Assembly (NCBI GenBank): GCA_910575695.1
Contig: CAJTGJ010000035.1
Location: forward strand, 1 to 34,603
DNA: 34,603 bases
Source of the DNA: Oscillospiraceae bacterium
GTDB lineage: Bacteria; Bacillota; Clostridia; Oscillospirales; Oscillospiraceae
Direction: 5' to 3'
Notes under the pieces: generated by a model
The model's input: only the letters and a program-made list of their open reading frames with translations
Databases searched by the model: none
Told to the model about the DNA's origin: nothing
Translations under genes and position numbers: made by a program
Shown: one piece after another, positions 7,858-15,751 of the stretch
Layout: each line of letters begins with the position of its first letter
Numbering within the stretch: position 1 is the stretch's first letter

Positions 7858-7939
7858 CGGCAAAAACGGCCAAAAGTGCCGTCACCTATTTTGCGCTTAA
7901 ACAAACCGTGACGGCAAAAACGCCGTTATTTGCCGTCAC
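7854..7939 (+). repeat. Two 54-bp units of inverted GTGACGGCA boxes, candidate parC centromere
   Basis: Four copies of the 9-mer GTGACGGCA occur in alternating orientation: 7854-7862 (+), 7877-7885 (-), 7908-7916 (+), 7931-7939 (-). Equivalent copies are exactly 54 bp apart, so this is a tandem pair of inverted repeats with 14-bp gaps. The forward boxes share 15 bases. Next to parM and a parR-like gene, a centromere is likely; an operator for the operon or a hairpin pair in RNA are alternatives. Confidence 0.7.
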
Positions 7940-7965
7940 CCGCTGAAAAAAGGAGGTGTTTTTCC

Positions 7966-8145
7966 ATGCAGGGCAAACCGCCGCAGAGCAAGCCCCCTCC
8001 CAGGCCCGCCCGCCGTGTTTCCCCAGCGGAGTGGGCGTGGCTTGACCGCATCAACCGCCAGCTTGCCTATGACGAATATATGCAGGCCAAGCGGGAGTTC
8101 TGGCTTGCGGCCCGCCCCGCCAGGGGGGAATCCGACCGGGCTTGA
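7966..8145 (+). CDS. Small basic protein of unknown function
   Basis: A 59-residue protein, rich in Pro and Arg at the start (KPPQSKPPPRPARR) with a helical WAWLDRINRQLAYDEYMQAKREFW centre. ATG 7966 is preceded by a very good AGGAGGTG, eight bases away, which argues that it is a real gene. It lies between the repeat array and the mobC gene. The basic, short form suggests nucleic-acid binding, but no family is recognised and this is only a guess. Confidence 0.55.
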   Translation: MQGKPPQSKPPPRPARRVSPAEWAWLDRINRQLAYDEYMQAKREFWLAARPARGESDRA

Positions 8146-8298
8146 ACCTACCCCGACCGTTCTCCCGCGCCGCAGGCGCAGAGGGCGGTATTGTCTTAAC
8201 AAGCAACGTCCTTGCTACAGCAAGGACAGCTTGACAGGGGCTTGCCGCCCCTATGACCCCGCATTTACAACCGACTTTACAGAAAGGAGCGTTTCATT
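8146..8298 (+). other. Hairpin-rich spacer before mobC, candidate oriT
   Basis: This spacer holds three inverted repeats: GCGCC/GGCGC at 8167-8179, a perfect 9-bp stem GTCCTTGCT/AGCAAGGAC at 8208-8227 with only two bases between the arms, and AGGGGC/GCCCCT at 8236-8252. Transfer origins usually lie just upstream of mobC and the relaxase and carry such repeats next to the nick site. The nick sequence is not recognised, so the call rests on position and structure. Confidence 0.45.
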
Positions 8299-8619
8299 TT
8301 GAGAAAACGGAACTGCCGCGTCGTCGTCTATTTTTCCAAGGACGAGTTAGACGCGCTGACGAAAAAAATCCGCAAGTCCCACCTCTCGCGGGAGGGCTTC
8401 ATCCGTGCGGCTGTTGCCGGTAAGGAGGTCAAGGACGGGCCGACTGCCGACGTGCCTGCGCTGATCCAGGAGGTGCGGCGCGTGGGGAGCAACCTCAATC
8501 AGATTTTGAAGCGGGCCAATTCCATCGGCCTGCTGGACGTGCCCCAGCTCCGCAAGGATGTGGCCGACCTCCGCACGGTTGAGAAGCTGATCGTGGACGC
8601 CTACACCATGCCGGACTGA
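8299..8619 (+). CDS. mobC: MobC-like relaxosome accessory protein
   Basis: A 106-residue protein of the bacterial mobilisation protein MobC type. The N-terminal RNCRVVVYFSKDELDALTKKI resembles a ribbon-helix-helix, and VRRVGSNLNQILKRAN is the conserved MobC core. MobC binds at oriT and helps the relaxase open the DNA. The start is TTG 8299 with AAGGAG nine bases upstream; no ATG is available. It stops two bases before the relaxase start, so the two are cotranslated. The hairpin-rich region just upstream is its probable binding site. Confidence 0.85.
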   Translation: MRKRNCRVVVYFSKDELDALTKKIRKSHLSREGFIRAAVAGKEVKDGPTADVPALIQEVRRVGSNLNQILKRANSIGLLDVPQLRKDVADLRTVEKLIVDAYTMPD

Positions 8620-8620
8620 T

Positions 8621-10063
8621 ATGGCCGTTACCTCTATCTGGCCCATCAAGGGGCGCGTGGACAGGGTGATAAACTACGCCCGGAACCCGGAAAAGACCAC
8701 CGAGGGCAGCTATGAGGAACTGGCGTCCCTCCACGCTGTTGGCGATGTGCTGGAGTATGCCGCCAATGACATGAAAACCGAGCACCGCTCTTATGTGTCC
8801 TGCCTGAACTGTGAAGAAGAAACCGCCGCCCATCAGTTTATTGAAACGAAAACGCTATGGCAGCGCATATCGGGCCGGGACAAAATGGGGGGCCGTGTCT
8901 GCTTCCACGGCTATCAGTCTTTCAAGGCCAATGAGGTCACAGCGGAGATTGCCCATAAGATCGGCGTCAAGCTGGCGCAGGAGTTGTGGGGCGACCGCTT
9001 TGAAGTGGTGGTAGCTACCCACTGTAATACCGGCCATTATCATAATCACTTTGTTCTGAACTCCGTTTCTTTTGCGGACGGGCTGAAATTTGATAACACT
9101 CCCGCCGACTACGCCCGTATGAGGGAAGTGTCAGACCGGCTTTGCCGGGAGTACGCTATTTCTGTGATAGAGAACCCCGGCGGGCGGGCCAAGCACTATG
9201 CCGAATGGCAGGCAGAGCAGAACGGTAAGCCCACCCACCGGGGCACCATCCGGGCGGATATTGACCGGGCCATCCTCGCATCCACCACCGAGCGCGACTT
9301 TCTGCGGGTGATGGGCGAGATGGGCTATCAGATCAAAACACGGGGCAAGGGCGGCAAGCCCCTGAAATATCCAGCCCTGAAACCGCCCGACGCTGGCGGT
9401 TACTTCCGTTTCCACAAGCTGGGTGAGGGCTACTCCCTGGACGAGATCAAAGAGCGTATTCTGCACAACCTCCAAAAGCAAGTGCCATTCCCGGAGGTAG
9501 TGCATCGTCCGCCCCGGCGCTACCGTGTGCGGGGAAAGCCCCGGAAGAAAATTACCGGCCTGCGGGCGCTGTACTTCCGATATTGCTATGAACTTCACAT
9601 CATCGTCAAACGACCGGCATCCGTCAAGCGGGTGTCTTTTTTGTTGCGTGAAGATATAGCCAAGCTGGACAGGCTGGACGCGGAAACCCGGTTTTTGGGA
9701 AAGCACCACATCGGCACCATCGGGGAACTGACCGCCCACCGGGAAACGGTGTCGGCGGAGGTGGACGCCCTGACCGCCCAGCGGCAGGAACTCCGTAAGG
9801 AACTGCGGCGGCTGAACCGGCAGGGTGACGCCGCAGCGGTGGACGAGGTGAAGCAGAAGATCAGCGCCCTGTCCAGCCGAATCAGGGCGGCACGAAAGGA
9901 GGTGGTCTTATGTGACGGTATCGCCCAGCGTTCCTGGCAGGTCAAGGAAAACCTGGAACGGCTGATAGAGCAAAAGGAAACCGAACGAAAGGAGTTGACA
10001 CAGCATGAGCTATTCAGGCGACGCGGCGGAGCAGGTCGTGAGGCTGTCCCTGGAAACAGGTGA
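8621..10063 (+). CDS. MobP-type relaxase
   Basis: A 480-residue relaxase/mobilisation nuclease of the VirD2-like family. The likely catalytic tyrosine is Tyr19 in VINYARNPEKT. The metal-binding histidines are in THCNTGHYHNHFVLNS (His134, 139, 141, 143). After the nuclease domain (about 1-220) comes a basic region and a long coiled coil (about 385-470). The enzyme nicks oriT, stays attached to the 5' end and is led through the type IV channel by VirD4. ATG 8621 follows the mobC stop directly. Its end overlaps the pcfB start by 59 bases in another frame, a tight arrangement typical of this ICE family. Confidence 0.93.
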   Translation: MAVTSIWPIKGRVDRVINYARNPEKTTEGSYEELASLHAVGDVLEYAANDMKTEHRSYVSCLNCEEETAAHQFIETKTLWQRISGRDKMGGRVCFHGYQSFKANEVTAEIAHKIGVKLAQELWGDRFEVVVATHCNTGHYHNHFVLNSVSFADGLKFDNTPADYARMREVSDRLCREYAISVIENPGGRAKHYAEWQAEQNGKPTHRGTIRADIDRAILASTTERDFLRVMGEMGYQIKTRGKGGKPLKYPALKPPDAGGYFRFHKLGEGYSLDEIKERILHNLQKQVPFPEVVHRPPRRYRVRGKPRKKITGLRALYFRYCYELHIIVKRPASVKRVSFLLREDIAKLDRLDAETRFLGKHHIGTIGELTAHRETVSAEVDALTAQRQELRKELRRLNRQGDAAAVDEVKQKISALSSRIRAARKEVVLCDGIAQRSWQVKENLERLIEQKETERKELTQHELFRRRGGAGREAVPGNR

Positions 10064-10889
10064 GGTAGCCGTCAAGCTGGCCGGCGAGGGTGCCAAACAG
10101 CTTGCCATCCTCTTGTACGCCATCCTGCGGGAGCAGAAGAAAACCAAGGGCAAGACCCGCCTGACCAATATGCTCCGCAGCGGCAAGGAGTTGAAGGTGT
10201 TCGCCGTGAAGGACAGCGACCTCCAGCTTTTTTGCCGGGAGGCCAAGAAGTACGGCGTCCTCTACTGCGTCCTAAAAGACCGGGACGCCACGGACGGGCT
10301 GACCGACATCATGGTACGGGCCGAGGACGCCAGCAAAATCAACCGCATCTTTGAGCGTTTCAACCTGGCTACGGTGGATATGGCCGAGGTCAGGCGGGAG
10401 ATCGAACAGAGCCGGGAGGCCCAGCAGAACGCCGCCCCGGAAGCGCCAGCGGCGGCGGAACCGATGACCGAGCAGGAGGTGGACGATCTGCTGGACGCCA
10501 TGCTCTCCCCGCCCCCGGAACAGGAGGGCGATTTGCCCATCCCGGAGCGCACCGCACCCGAGCCCGAACAGGATATGGACGAGTTTTTAGCGGCGGTGCT
10601 GGGCGCATCCCCCACCAGGGAGGAGGGCCAGACCGAAAACCCCACCGAAGGCCGGATCGAGAAATCCCGTCAGTCCGAGCCTACCTCAAAGCCCAAAGAG
10701 CGAACCGCACCGGGTACTTCTGATCCGCAGGAGCGTTCCCGCCGTTCTGTCCGGCAGGAGTTGAACGACATCAAAGCGGAACAGCGGCAGAAAGCGGAGG
10801 ACAAGGCCAGGGGGAACACCAAGCGCCAGAAACCGGCCCAGCACAAGGCACCCCCCAAGAAAAAATCTAAAAAGCAGAAGGAGCGATAA
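10005..10889 (+). CDS. pcfB: PcfB-like (DUF3801) transfer accessory protein
   Basis: A 294-residue protein. Residues 1-135 form the PcfB/DUF3801 domain, with GAKQLAILLYAILREQKKTKGKTRL near the start and a block that includes LKVFAVKDSDLQLF. In the pCF10 system PcfB helps load DNA onto the VirD4 coupling protein. The second half (about 135-294) is disordered: acidic repeats with Pro/Glu followed by a strongly basic end (KKKSKKQKER), likely a DNA-binding tail. It starts inside the relaxase gene, with AAGGAG 11 bases before ATG 10005, and the next gene begins three bases after its stop. No membrane segment is visible. Confidence 0.85.
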   Translation: MSYSGDAAEQVVRLSLETGEVAVKLAGEGAKQLAILLYAILREQKKTKGKTRLTNMLRSGKELKVFAVKDSDLQLFCREAKKYGVLYCVLKDRDATDGLTDIMVRAEDASKINRIFERFNLATVDMAEVRREIEQSREAQQNAAPEAPAAAEPMTEQEVDDLLDAMLSPPPEQEGDLPIPERTAPEPEQDMDEFLAAVLGASPTREEGQTENPTEGRIEKSRQSEPTSKPKERTAPGTSDPQERSRRSVRQELNDIKAEQRQKAEDKARGNTKRQKPAQHKAPPKKKSKKQKER

Positions 10890-10891
10890 CA

Positions 10892-11776
10892 ATGCCGAAT
10901 TATGATGATCTGTTTACCGGCCAGCCCGCCCCGCAGGAGGAATTTAACAAAGACGCATGGGCGGCGAAAAAGCAGGCGGAGCGCGAGAGCGTCTACGCCA
11001 TGATCGACAGCCACGTTCACGACATGGGCGTGGACGGCGGCGTGTTCCAAGCCTATCTGGATGTGCAGGCCCGCTTTGACCTCTACTCCGTGAGCAACGC
11101 CATCCTGATCGCCGCCCAATGCCCGGAGGCCACCAAGCTGGCTGACTTCGACAGTTGGAAGGCCGACGGCGTGTACGTCAAGCGGGGCCAGGATGCCATC
11201 ACCATTCTGGAACCGGGCAAGGAGTACAGAAAGGACGACGGAAGCACGGGCGTGTCCTACAATGTGAAAAAGGTCTTTGATATTTCTCAGACCAGGGCCG
11301 AGCAGCGGCCCGCCCCCGCCGTGGCCCGTGACGAGCGGCTTTTGCTGAAAGCCCTGATGAACAACGCCCCCTGCCGCTTCTCCATCTCCAACGAACTGCC
11401 GGAGGGCACCAACGTGGCCTATCACCCGCAGAACAATATCATCTATGTGCGGCAAGGGCTGGATGCTCCCACCATTTTCCGGGGGCTGGCCCAGGAACTG
11501 GCCCGCGCCCACATGGACAAGGGTGGTATCGCCTGTGAAAGCCCCGACTTCACGGCGTACAGCGTGTCCTATATGCTGTGCAAGCGCAGCGGCGTGTCGG
11601 TGGAGGGTTTTTCCTTTGACCGCCTGCCGGAGAGCTACGCCATGATGGACGCCAAGGCGCTCCGGGCCGAGGCGGGCGTCATGCGGGACGTGGCTGGCAC
11701 CATCACCGCCGATATGAACCGGCTCTTTGCCGCCCAGGAGAAAGCGCAGAAAAACCGGGACGGCGGCGCGAGGTAA
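10892..11776 (+). CDS. ArdC/LtrC-like protein with an altered protease motif
   Basis: A 294-residue protein of the ArdC-like antirestriction/LtrC group. The N-terminal part (about 30-130) resembles the ssDNA-binding domain: FDLYSVSNAILIAAQCPEATKLADFDSWK and VKRGQDAITILEPGKEY. The C-terminal part has the layout of the metallopeptidase-like domain, but the usual HExxH reads QELARAH at 201-207, so zinc binding at that site is doubtful. ArdC proteins protect entering single-stranded plasmid DNA. Here the protein may keep only the ssDNA-binding task. It sits between PcfB and VirD4, in the transfer operon, where early expression in the recipient would be useful. Confidence 0.75.
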   Translation: MPNYDDLFTGQPAPQEEFNKDAWAAKKQAERESVYAMIDSHVHDMGVDGGVFQAYLDVQARFDLYSVSNAILIAAQCPEATKLADFDSWKADGVYVKRGQDAITILEPGKEYRKDDGSTGVSYNVKKVFDISQTRAEQRPAPAVARDERLLLKALMNNAPCRFSISNELPEGTNVAYHPQNNIIYVRQGLDAPTIFRGLAQELARAHMDKGGIACESPDFTAYSVSYMLCKRSGVSVEGFSFDRLPESYAMMDAKALRAEAGVMRDVAGTITADMNRLFAAQEKAQKNRDGGAR

Positions 11777-11788
11777 GGGGGGCGCTCT

Positions 11789-11980
11789 ATGCGTGATGAA
11801 AAACGTGTGGTCACGCTGAACGGCTTCGAGCAGCGGCTTATGGTGGCGGGCCTGACCGATTTCCGCAACGACGCCCTCCGGGACGGCAAGCCTACCGAGG
11901 ATGTGGACGACCTCATTCTCAAGGTCATTGACGCGCCGACCAAGCGGGAGAAACGGAGGGCTGACCGTGAGGCAAGATAA
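11789..11980 (+). CDS. Small conserved transfer-operon protein
   Basis: A 63-residue, charged protein (RVVTLNGFEQRLMVAGLTDFRNDALRDGK, then a basic tail KREKRRADREAR). It lies between the ArdC-like gene and virD4 in all reading-frame logic: ATG 11789 has GGGGGGC upstream and its end overlaps the virD4 start by 14 bases. The conserved spacing suggests a genuine gene. I do not know its function; helical content and basic end would suit a small partner of the coupling protein. Confidence 0.6.
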   Translation: MRDEKRVVTLNGFEQRLMVAGLTDFRNDALRDGKPTEDVDDLILKVIDAPTKREKRRADREAR

Positions 11981-13787
11981 GTTTTCCAAGGCCCACCTGA
12001 CCCTCTACGCCTGCGGCGTTATCCCCGTGGTCTGGCTGGCCCTGCTGCTGGCCCCCTATGTGGGCGGCGGTCTGCTGGGGCTGGTGCAGTACGGCGGGGC
12101 GGCGCTGAACGACCCGTTCCACATCGTACTGTGCGGGGACAGCCTGAAAACTGTCCTCGTTTTTCTGCTGTGCTATGGGCTGGGCATCGGTATCTACCTC
12201 TCCACCGACCGCAACTACCGCAGGCGGGAGGAACACGGCTCCGCCAAGTGGGGCACCGCCCAGGCCGTCAGGAAGAAGTACGCCGACAGGAAAGTGACCG
12301 AGAACAAGATACTGACGCAGAACGTAGCCATAGGGCTGGACGGACGCAAACACCGCCGCAACCTCAATATTTTGGTGTGCGGCGGCTCCGGCGCGGGCAA
12401 GACGAGATTTTTCGCAAAGCCCAACATTATGAACGCCAACACCAGCTTTGTGTGCCTCGATCCCAAGGGCGAACTGCTGCGGGACACCGGGAACCTGTTG
12501 AAAGCCAAGGGGTACGACATTAAGGTGATCGACCTTATCAACATGGAGAAAAGCTACTGCTACAACCCGTTTGTCTATCTCCGCAGCGACAACGACATCC
12601 AGCGGCTGGTGACGAACCTGTTCAAGAACACCACGCCCAAGGGCAGTCAGAGCCAAGACCCCTTTTGGGATCAGGCGGCACAAATGCTCCTGCTGGCGCT
12701 GGTGTTCTATCTCCACTATGAAGCCCCGCCCGATGAACAGAACTTCCCGATGGTCATGGAAATGATACGGGCCGGGGAAGTCAGGGAGGACAACGACGAG
12801 TTTCAATCGCCGCTGGATGAACTCTTTGACCGTCTGGAAATGAGGAACCCGGAGCATATCGCCCTGAAATACTACCGCAATTACCGCTCCGGCAGCGGCA
12901 AGACCCTGAAATCCATCCAGATCACGCTGGTGTCCCGGCTGGAAAAGTTCAACCTGGAATCCCTGGCCGGTATGACGCAGACAGACGAGATGGAGCTATG
13001 GAGCCTGGGCGAGAAAAAGACGGCCATTTTTGCCGTCATTCCAGATAATGATAGCTCATTTAACTTCATCGTGGGGCTTCTCTACACCCAGCTTTTCCAG
13101 CAGCTCTACTATCAGGCGGACGTGGTACACGGCGGGCGTCTGCCCGTCCACGTCCACTTCGTCATGGACGAGTTCGCCAACGTCGCCCTGCCCGATGAAT
13201 TTGACAAGCTGCTGGCTACCATGCGGAGCCGGGAGATCTCCGTGAGCATCATCATCCAGAACCTCGCCCAGCTAAAGGCCCTCTTTGAGAAACAGTGGGA
13301 AAGCATCGTGGGCAACTGCGACGAGTTTATCTATTTGGGTGGAAATGAGCAGGCAACCCACGAGTACGTTTCCAAACTGCTGGGGAAAGAGACAATCGAC
13401 ACGAACACCTACGGACAGTCCAGGGGGCGGAGCGGCAGCTACTCCACCAACTGGCAATTAGCGGGCCGCGAATTGCTTATGCCGGATGAAGTGCGTATGC
13501 TGGACAACCAGTATGCGCTTCTTTTTATCCGTGGGGAGCGGCCCATCCAGGACTTCAAGTACGACATTCTGAAACACCCCAACGTGAAACTGACCACAGA
13601 CGGCGGGGCCGAACCGTACCGGCACGGCGAGGACACCCACAGCATCGCGTCCATCCAATTTGACGAGGAACTGCTGAAGCAGGCGGCGAAATCGGACGAA
13701 CAGGACGCCGGAGAACACCGCTTCATTCTTCTCACTGAGGAAGAATTGGAGGAATATATCATCAATCATGGAGGTAACACACAATGA
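11967..13787 (+). CDS. virD4: VirD4/TraG-type IV coupling ATPase
   Basis: A 606-residue coupling protein. Two membrane segments lie at about residues 10-35 and 58-80, Walker A GGSGAGKT at 139-146, and Walker B VHFVMDEFANVA at about 394-405; KLLGKETIDTNTYG and the LL.PDEVRML block follow as in TraG/VirD4 proteins. It links the relaxase-DNA complex to the secretion channel. The start is GTG 11967 with CGGAGGG seven bases upstream, overlapping the previous gene; a longer in-frame start at 11901 lacks a ribosome binding site. The stop overlaps the Maff2 start (ATGA). The acidic C-terminal tail is typical of Gram-positive versions. Confidence 0.95.
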   Translation: MRQDKFSKAHLTLYACGVIPVVWLALLLAPYVGGGLLGLVQYGGAALNDPFHIVLCGDSLKTVLVFLLCYGLGIGIYLSTDRNYRRREEHGSAKWGTAQAVRKKYADRKVTENKILTQNVAIGLDGRKHRRNLNILVCGGSGAGKTRFFAKPNIMNANTSFVCLDPKGELLRDTGNLLKAKGYDIKVIDLINMEKSYCYNPFVYLRSDNDIQRLVTNLFKNTTPKGSQSQDPFWDQAAQMLLLALVFYLHYEAPPDEQNFPMVMEMIRAGEVREDNDEFQSPLDELFDRLEMRNPEHIALKYYRNYRSGSGKTLKSIQITLVSRLEKFNLESLAGMTQTDEMELWSLGEKKTAIFAVIPDNDSSFNFIVGLLYTQLFQQLYYQADVVHGGRLPVHVHFVMDEFANVALPDEFDKLLATMRSREISVSIIIQNLAQLKALFEKQWESIVGNCDEFIYLGGNEQATHEYVSKLLGKETIDTNTYGQSRGRSGSYSTNWQLAGRELLMPDEVRMLDNQYALLFIRGERPIQDFKYDILKHPNVKLTTDGGAEPYRHGEDTHSIASIQFDEELLKQAAKSDEQDAGEHRFILLTEEELEEYIINHGGNTQ

Positions 13788-14143
13788 GCATTTTCAAGAA
13801 GAACGAGAACCGTCTGCCCACGCCCGACAAGGTGAAAAAGGGCTTCCGCTACTACTGCTCCCTGGTGGCGACCGTGGCCCTGATGGGCTGCTGCACCTTG
13901 ACGGCCTTTGCCGCCCCCGCCGCTGGCGGCGACCCCCTCACCGTTATCAACAACCTGTCCACGTTCATCTTCGGCCTGATCCGGGCCGTGGGCCTCATTC
14001 TGCTGGGCTGGGGCATCGTCCAGGTGGGCCTCTCCCTCCAGAGCCACGACCCCTCCCAGCGTTCCAACGGCTTCCTGACCCTGGCGGGCGGCGTCATTAT
14101 CACTTTTGCCAAGGAGATTTTGACCCTTATCACCGGCGCGTAA
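13784..14143 (+). CDS. Maff2-family small membrane protein (pilin-like)
   Basis: A 119-residue protein of the Maff2 family. A basic N-terminus (KNENRLPTPDKVKKGF) is followed by a hydrophobic segment ending in AFAAPAAGG, which could be a signal sequence, and two further membrane helices (about 55-80 and 97-115). The size and two-helix layout resemble VirB2/TrbC pilin subunits, so it may build the extracellular or channel part; this is inference. It starts in the last bases of virD4. After its stop comes a 172-bp gap with two strong hairpins, the only long gap in the transfer operon, which could stabilise this mRNA and raise its level. Confidence 0.8.
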   Translation: MSIFKKNENRLPTPDKVKKGFRYYCSLVATVALMGCCTLTAFAAPAAGGDPLTVINNLSTFIFGLIRAVGLILLGWGIVQVGLSLQSHDPSQRSNGFLTLAGGVIITFAKEILTLITGA

Positions 14144-14197
14144 GCCCTCACTATCCACTGACACGGGGGCAGGCCCTCGTCGGCGCAAAGTCCGCAT

Positions 14198-14276
14198 GGC
14201 CCCGTTTCCGCCTTGTGGCGAAAGCGGGGCCTGCTCCCTTGCGCCTCCTCTCCCACAAAATCTTCGATTTTGCGGG
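14198..14276 (+). promoter_or_regulatory. Two hairpins between maff2 and the TrbL-like gene
   Basis: A first hairpin has 15-nt arms (14198-14212 with 14217-14231, one wobble and one mismatch, TTGT loop). A second has CAAAATC/GATTTTG with a TTC loop, extended by a CCC/GGG pair after one mismatch (14252-14276). Neither is followed by a T-run, so termination is unlikely. They may set mRNA decay or processing between the small and large membrane protein genes. Confidence 0.55.
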
Positions 14277-14315
14277 AACCCATATTAGCCTGCCCCTTAA
14301 AAGGAGGTGCTTTGC

Positions 14316-15152
14316 GTGTCGGATAATTGGGTAGTTCAAAATTTAGAGAACGCACTGGAGGTCTGGAATGGCAAGTTGAGCGAGATATGGCAGCTTATCA
14401 CGCAGTCCCCCCAGGACTTCAAGGGCGGCGCGATTTGGAACGTGGTGGCGGACATCCACGGTGCGCTCCAGGCCATCGGCTATGCCCTGCTGGTGCTGTT
14501 CTTCGTGGTGGGCGTGGTAAAAACCTGTGCGAGTTTCTCAGAACTCAAAAGGCCGGAGTTGGCGGTAAAGATGTTCGTCCGTTTCGCACTGGCAAAGGCC
14601 CTTATCACCTATGGCATGGAGCTGATGCTGGCCCTGTTGAGTATCATCCAGGGCGTGGTGTCCTCCATTATGAACGCGGCGGGCTTCGGAGCGCCATCGT
14701 CCACCGTCCTGCCCGCCGAGATCGTAACGGCCATTGAGGACTGCGGCTTTTTTGAGAGCATACCCCTTTGGGCGGTGACGCTGATCGGCGGGCTGTTCAT
14801 TTGGGTGCTGTCCTTTGTCATGATTTTGAGCGTCTACGGGCGCTTTTTTAAGATGTATATGTACGCTGCGCTGGCTCCAATCCCTTTGTCCAGCTTTGCC
14901 GGGGAACCCAGCCAGAACGTGGGCAAGAGCTTCTTGAAAAGCTACGCCGCCGTCTGTCTGGAGGGGGCCGTCATTGTGCTGGCCTGCATCATCTTCTCCG
15001 TGTTCGCCAGTTCCCCGCCCACTGTTGACCCGGACGCGGCGGCGGCTTCTATGGTGTGGAGCTATATTGGGGAATTGGTGTTTCATATGCTTATTTTGGT
15101 GGGCAGCGTCAAAATGTCCGACCATGTTGTGCGTGAAATGATGGGCTTGTAA
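14316..15152 (+). CDS. VirB6/TrbL-like membrane channel protein
   Basis: A 278-residue polytopic membrane protein of the TrbL/VirB6 type (CD1112-like in Firmicute ICEs). About six hydrophobic segments are visible, for instance AIGYALLVLFFVVGVV, LWAVTLIGGLFIWVLSFVMI and AVIVLACIIFSVFAS, with a cytoplasmic loop FKMYMYAALAPIPLSSFAG that is typical for the family. It forms the inner-membrane part of the conjugation channel. GTG 14316 with AGGAGG eight bases upstream is the start; a TTG in frame nine bases earlier overlaps that site. It follows the hairpin-rich gap after maff2. Confidence 0.88.
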   Translation: MSDNWVVQNLENALEVWNGKLSEIWQLITQSPQDFKGGAIWNVVADIHGALQAIGYALLVLFFVVGVVKTCASFSELKRPELAVKMFVRFALAKALITYGMELMLALLSIIQGVVSSIMNAAGFGAPSSTVLPAEIVTAIEDCGFFESIPLWAVTLIGGLFIWVLSFVMILSVYGRFFKMYMYAALAPIPLSSFAGEPSQNVGKSFLKSYAAVCLEGAVIVLACIIFSVFASSPPTVDPDAAAASMVWSYIGELVFHMLILVGSVKMSDHVVREMMGL

Positions 15153-15163
15153 AGGAGGGCAGG

Positions 15164-15373
15164 ATGAAGCGATTTTATGTGTTTAAGGACGGGAAAATGC
15201 AGGGCAGCGCCGCTACAAGAGAGTTGGCGATTGACCTGATCCGTCAGTATCAAAAGCTGGAAACTCACCCGTTTTTGCGTTCGGAGTTCAGCATGATTGA
15301 GGGGGAGGAAGAATTTGTGCCCTACCCCTCCCGGCAAAAGGCACCCCGGAAAAAGAGCGGGACGGAGCGATAG
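15164..15373 (+). CDS. Small conserved transfer-operon protein
   Basis: A 69-residue protein starting MKRFYVFKDGKMQGSAATRE, with a central SEFSMIEGEEEFVPYP and a basic end. AAAGGAGG lies ahead of ATG 15164. It sits between the TrbL-like and PrgI-like genes with 11- and 12-bp gaps, so it is part of the operon. The first half looks like a small beta-rich domain. No membrane segment and no known motif are seen; its function is unknown. Confidence 0.6.
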   Translation: MKRFYVFKDGKMQGSAATRELAIDLIRQYQKLETHPFLRSEFSMIEGEEEFVPYPSRQKAPRKKSGTER

Positions 15374-15385
15374 GAGGTCTTATTT

Positions 15386-15751
15386 TTGGAAGTCAAAATC
15401 AACCGTGAAATTCGCAACTACACGGAAAGTATGTTTTTCGGGCTGTCCCTGCGGCAGCTCGTTTTTTCTGCCCTGGCGGTAGTCGTGGCCGTGGGGCTGT
15501 ACTTTCTGCTGAAACCCTACGTCGGCACGGAAACCGTGTCCTGGATGTGCGTCCTGGGCGCGGCCCCCTTTGCCGCCCTGGGCTTCTTCACCTACCACGG
15601 CATGGCGGCGGAGCAGTTTATTTGGGCGTGGCTGCGCTCGGAACTGTTGGAACCGCGAGAACTCCGCTTTGAATCGTCCACGCTGTACTACGACCTTTTG
15701 AAGTCCAGCATGGAAAAGCGGGAAAAGGAGGAATACAAGCGCCATGATTAA
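15386..15751 (+). CDS. PrgI-family (VirB3-like) membrane protein
   Basis: A 121-residue protein of the PrgI family. The N-terminal EVKINREIRNYTESMFFGLSLRQL is the conserved cytosolic opening, followed by two close membrane helices (about 24-44 and 49-68) and a charged helical tail. PrgI is the Gram-positive counterpart of VirB3 and works beside VirB4, whose gene starts eight bases before the end of this one. The start is TTG 15386 with GGAGGTC nine bases upstream. Such small proteins anchor the VirB4 ATPase to the membrane complex. Confidence 0.85.
   Translation: MEVKINREIRNYTESMFFGLSLRQLVFSALAVVVAVGLYFLLKPYVGTETVSWMCVLGAAPFAALGFFTYHGMAAEQFIWAWLRSELLEPRELRFESSTLYYDLLKSSMEKREKEEYKRHD

Noticed and set aside
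7854..7939. Four short repeats as a CRISPR array or replication iterons
   Set aside because: They alternate in orientation and have only two units; a centromere or operator fits better.
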